This document shows, in pieces, positions 43,625 to 52,417 of a DNA stretch of 64,000 bases. The stretch is taken from positions 1,178,001 to 1,242,000 of the forward strand of contig NZ_JBMVQY010000001.1 of NCBI RefSeq assembly GCF_049537125.1, read 5' to 3'. Source of the stretch: Limisphaera sp026417315 (GTDB lineage: Bacteria; Verrucomicrobiota; Verrucomicrobiia; Limisphaerales; Limisphaeraceae). A model generated the notes under the pieces. That model had not been told where the DNA came from. It saw nothing but the letters and a program-made list of their open reading frames with translations, and did no database searches. Both the position numbers and the translations under genes were made by a program. Each line of letters starts with the position of its first letter. The first letter of the stretch is position 1.

Positions 43625-44017
43625 TCAAGCCCATCGAAGCACCCCTTTGCTCCACGCCCAAACCAGGCCCTCCACCACGAGCAGCAAAAACAGCATCATG
43701 GCCAGCACCGCGCCCAGGGGAAGACCTCCAAAGGCCACGGCAAAGGGGAGCAAAAACACGATCTCCACATCGAACACCAAAAACACGATGGCATAGAGAT
43801 AGTAGGAACTCTTGAACGGGCGCCAAGCGTCCCCATGGGATTCGAGGCCGCATTCGTAGAGACCGTTTTTGACCGGGCCCGGCTTGGGCGGGGCGAAGCG
43901 CCACGCCCAGAGACGGGCCAGCCCCAGGGGCACCAGGGCGAACAAGAGGGCCGCGATCAGGAACACCACCAGGGTCACGTAGCCGTCGCCGATTTGAGCT
44001 GTACCGATGCTGTTCAT
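43625..44017 (-). CDS. nuoA: NADH-quinone oxidoreductase subunit A
   Basis: A 130-residue membrane subunit of complex I with three transmembrane helices and the conserved loop between helices 1 and 2 (KNGLYECGLESHGDAW, then KSSYYLYAIVFLVFDVEIVF). ATG 44017 is chosen; an in-frame GTG is eight codons upstream. It is the first gene of the nuoABC cluster, 96 bp ahead of nuoB. Confidence 0.95.
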   Translation of the reverse strand: MNSIGTAQIGDGYVTLVVFLIAALLFALVPLGLARLWAWRFAPPKPGPVKNGLYECGLESHGDAWRPFKSSYYLYAIVFLVFDVEIVFLLPFAVAFGGLPLGAVLAMMLFLLLVVEGLVWAWSKGVLRWA

Positions 44018-44300
44018 GAGCTTGCACCCGACCGACGGCACCCTAGGAATCCCGGCTGGACGGTGTCAAGCGGACCGCGATGCAGCTCTGGGTGGAGGCG
44101 GGGCCCCAACGTCCGCCTGGCGGGGCGAAAGTGAACGGGCCCGCAACGCGAGGGTGGCGGGGCGCAAGGAACGCGGCTCGGGGAGATGGCGTCGTTGAAA
44201 CCGATCGGGCGGCAGCCCGAGAAGTTTCGCCGAACCGAATCGGGAAAGATCCGAGGTCCAGGCAAGGGGCCGGCCCGGGCTGAGCCAGGGCGGGACGTCG

Positions 44301-45704
44301 TCACGGTTGACGGGCCAAGCAGGCAGCCCAGTGGCCCGGCCCCGGCGTTTGTATGGGCACCCAGTCGCCGCCATGAAGAGAGTGGCGCGGGCCCCAGTCG
44401 CCGGTGGCGATGCTGATCCAGTGCAGGGTGAACGGGCCGTCGTGCCCCCGGAGGTCCAGTTCGACTGCGCCGCCGTCGGGGAAATACAGGGCGTAAACGC
44501 TGCCTGGGCGGGCCGCCAGGTACGCTTCATTGGGCTCGCGTTGGCGCAGAAGCTGGAGGGTTGGCTCCAGCTCCCAGAACCGGCAGAGGGAGGCCAGCTT
44601 GCGGGCGGCGAGGAGGGCAGCTTTGGCTTCGGGGCCGAGGCCCAGGCCGGAATCGGGACGATGAAAACGCACGGCGGCCGCGCCCCCGATGAGGTGTCGC
44701 CACCATCGTTCCAGCCCGTCGCGCGTGTTGCCGTACCGACCGGTGTCGGCTCCGTAGGTTTTCACGGTGTTGATGGGACGCGGTTTGGAGCCCAGGTAAT
44801 GGCGAACCCACTGGAAGTGGTCCCAGTGCGTCTGGCCTTTTTGATGGTTGTTTTGGGAAACATCGGCGAAATCGTAGAGTTCGGGGTGGTCGAATGTGTT
44901 TCGGTGCATGGGGCTGCGGATGTCCCAGTCGTCCCACATTTCGGTGATGAAGACGTCCACGCCGGCGCCGCGAGCCTGCTCACGGATGTAACGGGCCCAG
45001 AAGGCGCTCCAGGCGGGATCGCCGGAGGTTTCGTTGTCGATGCAGTAAAGCACATGCGGCCAGGGCAAGGTGTGGCGGAGCAGCTCGTCCAGGAAACGTT
45101 TTTGGTAGCGGAAGACGACTTGATTGTTGCGCTGGTCCGGGGTGGTGAAGAAGAAGGGCTGCCGGTTGGCGCCGGGATGGTCCGGGTACTCTTCCGCCAG
45201 GCCGGATTCTGCGGTCGTGTAGTTGACGTTGTTGCGCGGGTTGTAGGGATGGAGTTCCCAGTTGCGGCGGGCGTAGTCGAATCGGTCCCAGACCTCGATC
45301 TGAACGATGATGTTGCGTTCCCAGGTCCATTGGAGCATTCGGGCTAGGCGATTCCAGTACTCGGGATTCCAGTGTTCGAGGTCGTATTTCCCGTCGGGGC
45401 GGCGATGGAAGGGATAGACTTCGAATCCTCCGTCGGGTCGGTCGCTCATCGTGTTTCGGATGTAATTGCCGCCCGCGGAACGGATTTCGTCCAAGTGCGG
45501 TTGCAGATCGGGGATTTGGAAGAGGTTGTCGTCCTTGGAACCTCCCAGGAGCAGGATGGGCCGGCCCTGATACTGCCAGTAGCGCGGGTTGGCGGCGTAG
45601 GGTCGGATACGGTCTTGATTGGGGAGCACCGGTCGGGACGGAGGATCGACAGCCCGGGCGGCGACCACGGCGAGCCAGATCCAGAGGCACACTGAGGCTT
45701 TCAT
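44301..45704 (-). CDS. Secreted glycoside-hydrolase-like TIM-barrel protein
   Basis: A 467-residue exported protein (signal MKASVCLWIWLAVVAARA). The body looks like a cellulase-type or DUF4038/apiosidase-like TIM barrel: GRPILLLGGSKDDNLFQIPD, NYIRNTMSDRP, IIVQIEVWDRFDY, LYCIDNETSGDPAW and VFITEMWDDWD. The acidic residues in DNETSG and TEMWDD are candidate catalytic acid and nucleophile. The C-terminal 90 residues form a beta domain. Polysaccharide hydrolysis is inferred; substrate unknown. ATG 45704 begins the signal peptide. Confidence 0.7.
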   Translation of the reverse strand: MKASVCLWIWLAVVAARAVDPPSRPVLPNQDRIRPYAANPRYWQYQGRPILLLGGSKDDNLFQIPDLQPHLDEIRSAGGNYIRNTMSDRPDGGFEVYPFHRRPDGKYDLEHWNPEYWNRLARMLQWTWERNIIVQIEVWDRFDYARRNWELHPYNPRNNVNYTTAESGLAEEYPDHPGANRQPFFFTTPDQRNNQVVFRYQKRFLDELLRHTLPWPHVLYCIDNETSGDPAWSAFWARYIREQARGAGVDVFITEMWDDWDIRSPMHRNTFDHPELYDFADVSQNNHQKGQTHWDHFQWVRHYLGSKPRPINTVKTYGADTGRYGNTRDGLERWWRHLIGGAAAVRFHRPDSGLGLGPEAKAALLAARKLASLCRFWELEPTLQLLRQREPNEAYLAARPGSVYALYFPDGGAVELDLRGHDGPFTLHWISIATGDWGPRHSLHGGDWVPIQTPGPGHWAACLARQP

Positions 45705-45878
45705 GAGGCTCACTCTGCACCCGGGCTCGATCCGGAATCAAGAAGGTCGGGAGCGTGGTGGAGTTCGGTGCGAAGGGGGCGGAACGCGGCAGCCGACGGG
45801 TTGGGAAGAGACGGTGTTTGGCCCCCGCCTGCAGGAGTCGGACCGCTGCGGAGCAGGGGCACGGGGCGGCCACCGACC

Positions 45879-46619
45879 TCAATTGGCCGACTGTGACTCT
45901 TCGGTGGCGAAGGTTCGCAGGGCCTGTTCGAGGCTGCGATCGAATCCTTCCAGACTGAGCAACCGGTCGGAAAGGTCACTCAGGGCCTGGCGCGCGACCG
46001 TGAACTGCTCAGCCAGGGTGTCGAAGACCCCGCTCAGTCCGTACTGATGGGCGAGGCGATGGTCCCGGGCTGCGCGGTAACTGGCGCGGCCCACCTCCTC
46101 ATAGTAGCGCAGGCCGGGGGCGCCGCGCCGCTGCACCCGATATTCCAAGTGAGAGGCGAACAGGCCCGACAGGAAGAGGGTGTGATTGGCCAGGTGGGTG
46201 CGCAGCAGGAAGGCGGTGGTGTCATCCACTTCGCGCAAGGCGGCCAGCAGCTCGTAAAGGTAGTCCACGCCGAGGTCCCGGTCGGGCAGAGGCTTGCGCC
46301 ACCGTTCGGTCCGGGCGAACTCGGTCAGGAGTTCGGCGACGTAATCGGCCACCAATCGGTCTTCGAGTCCCAGGCGCCGGAGGACATGGCGGACGAGCAC
46401 GTAGAAGTAGAGGCGGGCCGAGACGGGCAGACAACGGGGGGCTTCGAGCAGGGCCCGCAACAGGGCCGGATGGTCCAGCACCATGTCCCGGGCCTCTTCG
46501 TCTGCGAGCAACTCGCTCAATTTGGTGCGCTGCGCCTCGTCGGCGGCGAGGACGGTCTGGACAAAGGCCAGATCGTCCGCCGTCAGGCGCGCGCGGCAGC
46601 AGGGCTGGATGACCCGCAT
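45879..46619 (-). CDS. Conserved hypothetical protein
   Basis: A 246-residue, largely alpha-helical, soluble protein that I do not recognise. It has a CC pair near the N-terminus (VIQPCCRARL), a leucine-rich helical middle and a conserved-looking DYVAELLTEFARTERWRKPL. No catalytic motif, signal peptide or membrane segment is visible. It lies 250 bp downstream of sufS on the same strand. Codon use and composition match the core genome, supporting a real gene. Confidence 0.7.
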   Translation of the reverse strand: MRVIQPCCRARLTADDLAFVQTVLAADEAQRTKLSELLADEEARDMVLDHPALLRALLEAPRCLPVSARLYFYVLVRHVLRRLGLEDRLVADYVAELLTEFARTERWRKPLPDRDLGVDYLYELLAALREVDDTTAFLLRTHLANHTLFLSGLFASHLEYRVQRRGAPGLRYYEEVGRASYRAARDHRLAHQYGLSGVFDTLAEQFTVARQALSDLSDRLLSLEGFDRSLEQALRTFATEESQSAN

Positions 46620-46872
46620 AAGTCGTTGCCTTGTCGCCGTTGCGGCAGCCGGGGCTGTCGGCCTGCGTGGGGCCCGACCGCACGCATCAGTCCCGATTCA
46701 ACCCTACTCAACCGCCATCCGCTTTCAACAAGAGCATTCCTTATGCCAAATATCAAAAGACGCGTGGGCCGGCTCCCGAGGGTTTGCGCCAGCACGGGCA
46801 TGTGTGGACCACATCGGGGAGGAACAAGCTGCAATTCCGGGTGCTGCATGCGTCCGCAGCATTGGAGCGATT

Positions 46873-48201
46873 CTATCGCGCGAAAAAGCGCTGGATGGCC
46901 TGGATGACCTCGATGAACCGATCGACTTCCTCCACCGTGTTGTAGAAGTAGAAGCTGGCGCGGGCGGTGGACTCGACCCCGAGCTTGCGCATCAGCGGCT
47001 GGGTGCAATGGTGGCCGCCGCGCAGGGCAATTCCTTCCCGGTCGGCCAACGTGACCACATCATGGGCATGGACGTCCTGGAGCAGGAAACTCACCAGGCC
47101 GGCCCGATTTCGTTTGGGTCCGAACAGCCGGACGCCGCCGAGGGCGGCGAGCCGGTCATAGGCATACTGGGCCAGTTCCTGATCATGCTGCCAGATCCGT
47201 TCCCGGCCGATCATATCCAGATAGTCCAGCGCGGCGTGCAGACCGATGGGCCCGGAGATGTCGGGCGTGCCCGCCTCGAACCGATGGGGCGCGGGCTTGA
47301 AGAGGGTCCGGTGGTATTCCACCGACAGGATCATCTCGCCGCCGCCCTGGTAGGGAGGGAGGGTTTCCAGAAGCTCCTGGCGACCATACAGGACGCCGAT
47401 GCCGGTCGGCCCGCACGTTTTGTGACCGGAGAAGACGAAAAAGTCGCAGCCCAGGGCCTGCACGTCCACGGGCATGTGACCGGCACTCTGGGCCCCGTCC
47501 ACCAGGGTGACGATGCCGCGGGCACGGGCGCGGGCGCACCAATCAGCAACGGGATTCACCACGCCCAGCGAATTGGACACGTGCACCATGGCAAACAGTT
47601 TGACCGGGGGCGCCAGCAGTTCCTCCAGTCGCCGCGCGTCCACGATGCCTTCGTCGCCGGTGACCGGTACAAAGGCCAGCTTGGCCCCGGTTCGCTCGGC
47701 CACCAGCTGCCAGGGCACCAGGTTGCTGTGGTGTTCCAGCTCGGTCAGCAGGATCACGTCGCCGGGCTTCAAGTGCTGGAGCCCCCAGCTGTGAGCCACA
47801 AGGTTGATCCCTTCGGTGGTGCCGCGGGTGAAGACAATTTCTTCCGGACAGCGGGCGTTGAGGAACCGGGCCACCCGGGCGCGGGCGGCCTCGTAGGCCT
47901 GAGTGGCGCGGTTGCTCAGTTCGTGGATGCCGCGATGAACGTTGGCGTTGTCGCGCTCGTAATACCGGCGCAGGGTTTCGATCACCACGCGCGGTTTTTG
48001 GCTGGTGGCGGCGTTGTCGAAGTAGATCAGCGGCTTGCCGTGGACGGTCTGGTGCAGGATGGGAAAATCCTCGCGCAACCGGCGCCAATCCGGCGCGGGG
48101 CCGGCCGGCTTCGGGGCGGCCGGCGCAACCGCACTGGAGGCCTCGGCGGCGCTCGGGCGCGCCACGGCGGGTTCCGTGGGAAGAGAGGGGGAGACGCTCA
48201 C
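46873..48201 (-). CDS. sufS: Cysteine desulfurase SufS
   Basis: A 442-residue class II (SufS-type) cysteine desulfurase. It releases sulfur from cysteine with PLP. Motifs: LIYFDNAATSQKPRVVIE, DNANVHRGIHELS, TRGTTEGINLVAHSWG, the PLP lysine in FVFSGHKTCGPTGIG, and the catalytic cysteine in ALRGGHHCTQPLM. An Ala/Pro-rich 40-residue N-terminal extension is unusual. The start is GTG 48201, whose GTGA overlaps the sufT stop codon, so it is translationally coupled. Upstream ATGs lie inside sufT. Confidence 0.95.
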   Translation of the reverse strand: MSVSPSLPTEPAVARPSAAEASSAVAPAAPKPAGPAPDWRRLREDFPILHQTVHGKPLIYFDNAATSQKPRVVIETLRRYYERDNANVHRGIHELSNRATQAYEAARARVARFLNARCPEEIVFTRGTTEGINLVAHSWGLQHLKPGDVILLTELEHHSNLVPWQLVAERTGAKLAFVPVTGDEGIVDARRLEELLAPPVKLFAMVHVSNSLGVVNPVADWCARARARGIVTLVDGAQSAGHMPVDVQALGCDFFVFSGHKTCGPTGIGVLYGRQELLETLPPYQGGGEMILSVEYHRTLFKPAPHRFEAGTPDISGPIGLHAALDYLDMIGRERIWQHDQELAQYAYDRLAALGGVRLFGPKRNRAGLVSFLLQDVHAHDVVTLADREGIALRGGHHCTQPLMRKLGVESTARASFYFYNTVEEVDRFIEVIQAIQRFFAR

Positions 48202-48752
48202 AACAGTCCCAATTGCAACTTGGCCGCTTCCGAGAGCATGGATTGATTCCACGGGGGATCCCAGACCACTTCCACGTTGGCCTCTTCGACGGCCTCGATG
48301 GAGAGGATCTTGTTCTGGGCGTCCTGCGCGATCATGGGTCCCATGCCGCAGCCGGGGGCCGTGAGCGTCATTTTCACGTCCACCCGGTAGGTATCCGGCT
48401 TGCCCTCGATGGGGGTCACCACGCAATCGTACACCAGGCCCAAGTCGACGATATTGACCGGGATTTCCGGATCGTAACAGGTCTTCAACACTTCCCAGAC
48501 CTGTTTTTCGACCTCTTCCCGGGTCATGGGCTTGCCGGTGGCGACGGTCTGGGTCTGGACCGGCAACCCCAGGGCGTCGGCGTCCTTGCCCTCGATGCGG
48601 AACATGTTGCCGTTGACGATGACGGTGTAACTGCCACCCAGTGACTGGGTGATGTAGGCCTGCTCTCCCTTCATGAGGGTGACCTTGGTGCCGACGGGCA
48701 CCAGGGCGGCCTCAACGTCGCGCGTCAGGGTAACCGGATTGCTGCCGCTCAT
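48198..48752 (-). CDS. sufT: SufT-type Fe-S assembly protein (MIP18/DUF59)
   Basis: A 184-residue SufT. The N-terminal 80 residues form the SufT-specific region (LVPVGTKVTLMKGEQAYITQ, NGNMFRIEGKDADALG). The MIP18/DUF59 domain follows with CYDPEIPVNIVDLGLVYD and TAPGCGMGPMIAQD holding the conserved cysteine, then VVWDPPWNQSMLSEAAKLQL. SufT helps Fe-S maturation. It directly precedes and overlaps sufS; sufBCD are not in the window. Confidence 0.93.
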   Translation of the reverse strand: MSGSNPVTLTRDVEAALVPVGTKVTLMKGEQAYITQSLGGSYTVIVNGNMFRIEGKDADALGLPVQTQTVATGKPMTREEVEKQVWEVLKTCYDPEIPVNIVDLGLVYDCVVTPIEGKPDTYRVDVKMTLTAPGCGMGPMIAQDAQNKILSIEAVEEANVEVVWDPPWNQSMLSEAAKLQLGLL

Positions 48753-49103
48753 ATGGACGCCAATATAGCCAAAATCTGGGCAATGTCGCGTCGGAAAACC
48801 GCCGGGTCCATTCGCCGGGCTTCTTCAGACAATGACCGGTCCGGACAGGCCGCCGCCCCCTGGACGTCCCCGGCTAGATTCGGCCAGGGACATTGCCGAG
48901 GGGGAATGGACGCTTTGTGCCTCTGGCGCCCCGAGGTCAGCCATCCGAGGGGAAGGCCGTTTCCCTGCGGCTTTCCCGCGCCGGGGACACCCCGAAAGCC
49001 GCCGAGCCTTCCGTGGGTCCAAAACCATGGGCGCGGCGAAGGGAAGGGACCGTGGCCGGGAAGAGGCTTTTCCTCCGGGCCGGAATCGCTAGCATGGCAT
49101 CCC
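48753..49103. other. Divergent intergenic region with a long inverted repeat
   Basis: About 350 bases between sufT and the PTS-like gene. CGGCTTTC (48968-48975) and GAAAGCCG (48994-49001) form a perfect 8-bp inverted repeat with an 18-base centre. Its role is unknown. No gene is supported. Confidence 0.4.
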
Positions 49104-49610
49104 ATGCAGGGGTTGTCTGGCGCCGGCCTGCAACTGCACGCTTTGCTGAGCGTGGAACGCATTTGCTTGCAGCTCCGGGCGCAAACCCGGGATGACGTGC
49201 TGCGGGAACTGGTGGGGCTGATTCCGAGTCTGGCCGGAGCCCCGGAGCGGCAGGAACGTTTGTTTCAGGCCCTTCGCGAACGCGAGGAGCTGCACAGCAC
49301 CGGTATCGGCGATGGCGTGGCGCTGCCCCATGCCCGGCAGGCTCTGCCCGATCTGTTGACCGAACCCGAACTGGCCTTCGGACGGCACCCGGCCGGCGTG
49401 GCGTTTCGGGCGGTGGACGGTCGGCCGGTTCGGTTGTTTTTCCTGTTGCTGGCGCCGAATTTGACGATTCACCTTGCGATGCTGGCGCGGATCAGTCGCC
49501 TTTTGCGGCAGGCGGCCTTGCGGGAGGCGTTGTTGGCGGCTCCCTCCCCGCAAGCGGTGATGGACCTGGTGCGGGAGGCCGAGTTGCAACTGAACCGGCC
49601 GGGGGTGTGA
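49104..49610 (+). CDS. PTS EIIA-type (PtsN/fructose-family) protein
   Basis: A 168-residue single-domain protein of the PTS EIIA-2 fold. The phospho-accepting histidine is H76 in STGIGDGVALPHAR, and HLAMLARISRLLRQAALREA is the typical C-terminal helix pair. Lone EIIA proteins of this type usually act as PtsN-like regulators of nitrogen, potassium or envelope functions. No sugar permease is adjacent. The start is uncertain; ATG 49104 is preferred on length. Confidence 0.82.
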   Translation: MQGLSGAGLQLHALLSVERICLQLRAQTRDDVLRELVGLIPSLAGAPERQERLFQALREREELHSTGIGDGVALPHARQALPDLLTEPELAFGRHPAGVAFRAVDGRPVRLFFLLLAPNLTIHLAMLARISRLLRQAALREALLAAPSPQAVMDLVREAELQLNRPGV

Positions 49611-49769
49611 GTTTTGAGACGCCGCAGGTTTCGGGGCACCGGCTTGCCGCAAGATCGCGGGTCCTGCGTGCGCCCGGCCGGGCGTGAGACGGTCTTGGCC
49701 GCATCACCGCCCGAGGTGGGTTCCCAAGCAAGATACTCTCGGCGGTTGCTGTGGCTGGGAGGCGGAGCC

Positions 49770-50804
49770 TCAACGGGCGAACGGACCGCGACCGGCCCCG
49801 GCGTGGTTGGTCACCAGCCACGGTATCCATTGGGGTGGATCCGGCTGCCATGGATAGGGCGGGGCGAACACGGAGTCGGTGCCGCTGACCAATCTCACAT
49901 TGCCGCCGGGATTCTCCCAGCGGGTGTTCACCTCCACGTTGCCCGCCGCGAAGATTCGGCCCGTGTCCCCCGTGGTGACCATCAGTTCCCATGGATTCCG
50001 AACGTCCTCGAACCAGTTGAATTCGATGCGACATTCGGCAAAGAGCCGGGAGCGAATGCAATAACGATTGCCCGGCGCCCGATAATAATTGTTGAACACG
50101 TGCACGCGGCCGAAGCGCACGGACGGCATGCGTTCGAGGCAACCGGCGTCCCACCAGTTGTGATGATACGTGACGCGCAGCCGTCCCTCGCAGGCGCGGT
50201 CGCGGTCGCTGGCGCCCAGCAGGCTGGCGAGTCGATGGGAGTTCTTGAGGTTTTGGTAACCGAATCGGCACCAGGAAATGGTGACCTCGTCCGTGCCGTG
50301 GGTCAGGTCGATCAACCCGTCCCCGCAGTCCATGACCGTGCAATGATCCACCCAGACCCGGCGGGCACCGCTGAGGCTGATGCCGTCCTCGGGAGAGTCC
50401 CGGAGGATGAGGTTGCGGAGGATGACATTGGTGGCGTTGCGCAAATAGAGGGCCCCGCCCAGAAGCACCGCGCCTTCGCCCCCACCCAGCAAAGTTTTGT
50501 TCGACCCCACCCGCACCGATTGGCGCCTCAGTTCGAATGTGCCTTCGAGGAGCAACACACGGGGCTCGTCCGTGCCGGCCAGCGCTTGCAGTTCCTGCAC
50601 GCTGCGAACGCGAATGGGTTCGGATCCGTCGCCGCCGGTGACCGGGGCGCCGACGTGGGCAAAACCGACCGGGGCGAAGTTCGGGCGCGGCGGGGCGAGA
50701 GGGCCGGGTTCCGCGGCTTGGGTGGGGTTCAGTCCGAGGCCTCCCCCGGCGCCGACCCATCCCAAAAGAGCCAGGCACCACGGGACCCCTGCCCGCAGAC
50801 GCAT
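49770..50804 (-). CDS. Secreted pectate lyase, polysaccharide lyase family 1
   Basis: A 344-residue right-handed beta-helix enzyme. A signal peptide lies at the N-terminus (CLALLGWVGAGGGLGLNPTQ, cleavage near QAA). PL1 landmarks are SVRVGSNKTLLG, RRVWVDHCTVMDCGDGLIDL followed by THGTDEVTISWCRF (calcium-binding aspartates), and VTYHHNWWDAGCLERMPSVR followed by FGRVHVFNNYY with the catalytic arginine. It cleaves polygalacturonate by beta-elimination. The enzyme is exported, likely to the periplasm or medium. ATG 50804 begins the signal peptide. Confidence 0.9.
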   Translation of the reverse strand: MRLRAGVPWCLALLGWVGAGGGLGLNPTQAAEPGPLAPPRPNFAPVGFAHVGAPVTGGDGSEPIRVRSVQELQALAGTDEPRVLLLEGTFELRRQSVRVGSNKTLLGGGEGAVLLGGALYLRNATNVILRNLILRDSPEDGISLSGARRVWVDHCTVMDCGDGLIDLTHGTDEVTISWCRFGYQNLKNSHRLASLLGASDRDRACEGRLRVTYHHNWWDAGCLERMPSVRFGRVHVFNNYYRAPGNRYCIRSRLFAECRIEFNWFEDVRNPWELMVTTGDTGRIFAAGNVEVNTRWENPGGNVRLVSGTDSVFAPPYPWQPDPPQWIPWLVTNHAGAGRGPFAR

Positions 50805-51366
50805 TGTGCCAAGGATCCTCAGGCTGGTTGCCGCAAGATCCGGTCGGAATCGATTGCCGCCGTCGGACCAGAGAAGCTTCATTTCGCCCGAAGGATATCT
50901 CCAGAGCGGCCTCTGCGGCTCCTCGAATTTGTGCACGCCGGTTTGAAATTTGGGCGGGAAAGATCGCGTGCGAATTCGCATCCGGCAAGGGCCGCCCTGT
51001 TCCGCGCTGCGCGTCGGGCCTCCTTGGAGCAGATCGTCCGTGTCCCTGCAAGGCTCCCGGGAAAGGGTTGCGTTTTCCTCGCTCCGGCCCGGATCGTCGG
51101 AGGCCAAACGAAGCACGCGGGTGAGGCGGACCTGGGGGCAAAAGGAGAGGAGTCGCGCCTGACTCGTGCCGACCACCCGTGCTTCGTCAGACCGGCGTGC
51201 ATCCCTGCGATGGCAAACCGCTGTGAGCCGTTTGCCGAGCTTCCGGATGGCCAAGTCTCTCCTTTGTGAACGACCCCGCAGAGGACTCTCAGGACCCGAT
51301 GCGCCTCAGCACGGGCGACAGGACGCTCGCCCGCGGTAGGCCAGCCCCGGAGCCTTCGGCAGTGCT
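50805..51366. other. Intergenic region upstream of pectate lyase
   Basis: About 560 bases with overlapping GC-rich open frames and no motif. No gene or RNA recognised; the pectate lyase promoter should be near its left end. Confidence 0.45.
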
Positions 51367-51738
51367 TCAGTCCACGATTTGGAGGGAGTAGGTGGGCGAG
51401 AGGGCACTGTCGGGCTGAGGACCGCCCATGGCGTTGTAGAGAAAGTCAAAGCGGTAGCGGTAATGGATCAGATTGGTCCCCGGCGGCACGGGGATCATTC
51501 CTTCCCACCGGTTGCGCACCAAGGGGACGGGCCGCAAGGGATACGACTCAGATCCCACGAGGACCTTGGGATCGATGGTCTCCCAGCGAAGCGATTGCTG
51601 TCGACTGCGGAAGGCCACTTCGACCGGGTAAAGATGATTGGCATTCCGCGGCTGCTGCCGGGGGGTCAAATTGGTAAACGTGGCGGTGCATCCGCCCAGC
51701 AAAACCGGCAACAGCAATAAAACCAGCAGCTTTTTCAT
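51367..51738 (-). CDS. Small lipoprotein of unknown function
   Basis: A 123-residue predicted lipoprotein. The signal KKLLVLLLLPVLLGGC contains a lipobox (LLGGC) with lipid-attachment Cys17, so it is membrane-anchored. The mature part is beta-rich (ATFTNLTPRQQPRNANHLYP, NRWEGMIPVPPGTNLIHYRY) and resembles a small immunoglobulin-like domain. No family name comes to mind. Confidence 0.78.
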   Translation of the reverse strand: MKKLLVLLLLPVLLGGCTATFTNLTPRQQPRNANHLYPVEVAFRSRQQSLRWETIDPKVLVGSESYPLRPVPLVRNRWEGMIPVPPGTNLIHYRYRFDFLYNAMGGPQPDSALSPTYSLQIVD

Positions 51739-52417
51739 GCCAACGAAGCGTGGCACGCCCATGTGCGCATTGGCAAGGGGGATTGTGCCCGATCGCGGCA
51801 GTGGACCGGGGCTCATCTCCGGAACGTCCGGGGTGGACGGCGGATCCCTGACCGCCGGCCATGGTTTTGTGGACCAAGGTGTCCACTCCAATGGCGGGCG
51901 ACAGCCCGGTGGAGGCCGCGAGCCCCGGGCCGCCGAGTGTGGAAAATCGGGCTTTCCGGTTGGCCAGTGGCAGAGCCCGACCGGGCCGGAGCCCGGTCCG
52001 GGAAGTCAGAACCGATCCAGCTCCCCGGCAGTTGCCGTGCCTGGCTGCCGGTTCTCACTGGTGACTGAAGAGCGCACAATCTGCACACGGCCGTCAGGGT
52101 TCACGACTGCGTGGCCGGGTCATTCTGCCACAACCGCGTGGTTCCGGCCGCTCAGAGCGGATGCCCGGATCTGGTTACGATTGCCCGCGCACTTCTCCCC
52201 GCACCCTTCGCAAGGGAGCCGGGAAAGACCGGGTAGGCGCAGGGGCAGGTGCTGCTGCCTTGATCTTGCCAAGCCGGTGATGCGCGATCATTGCCTCTCA
52301 GCGGCCCCTTGGGGGCTGTGGAGGCCGGACGGCAGCCGACGTCGCGAGCTTGCCGCGGCCCGGCGATTGCGGCGAGAACGTTTGCGCCGTTGGTTCTGCC
52401 TGTGCTAGGGTTGGGTC
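51739..52417. other. Intergenic region, nothing recognised
   Basis: About 680 GC-rich bases between divergent genes. Only motif-free frames are seen. At the right end, TAGGGT (52406-52411) lies seven bases from the next ATG, which could be a -10 element for a leaderless mRNA; a TTGGTT-like -35 is too close to be convincing. Confidence 0.4.
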
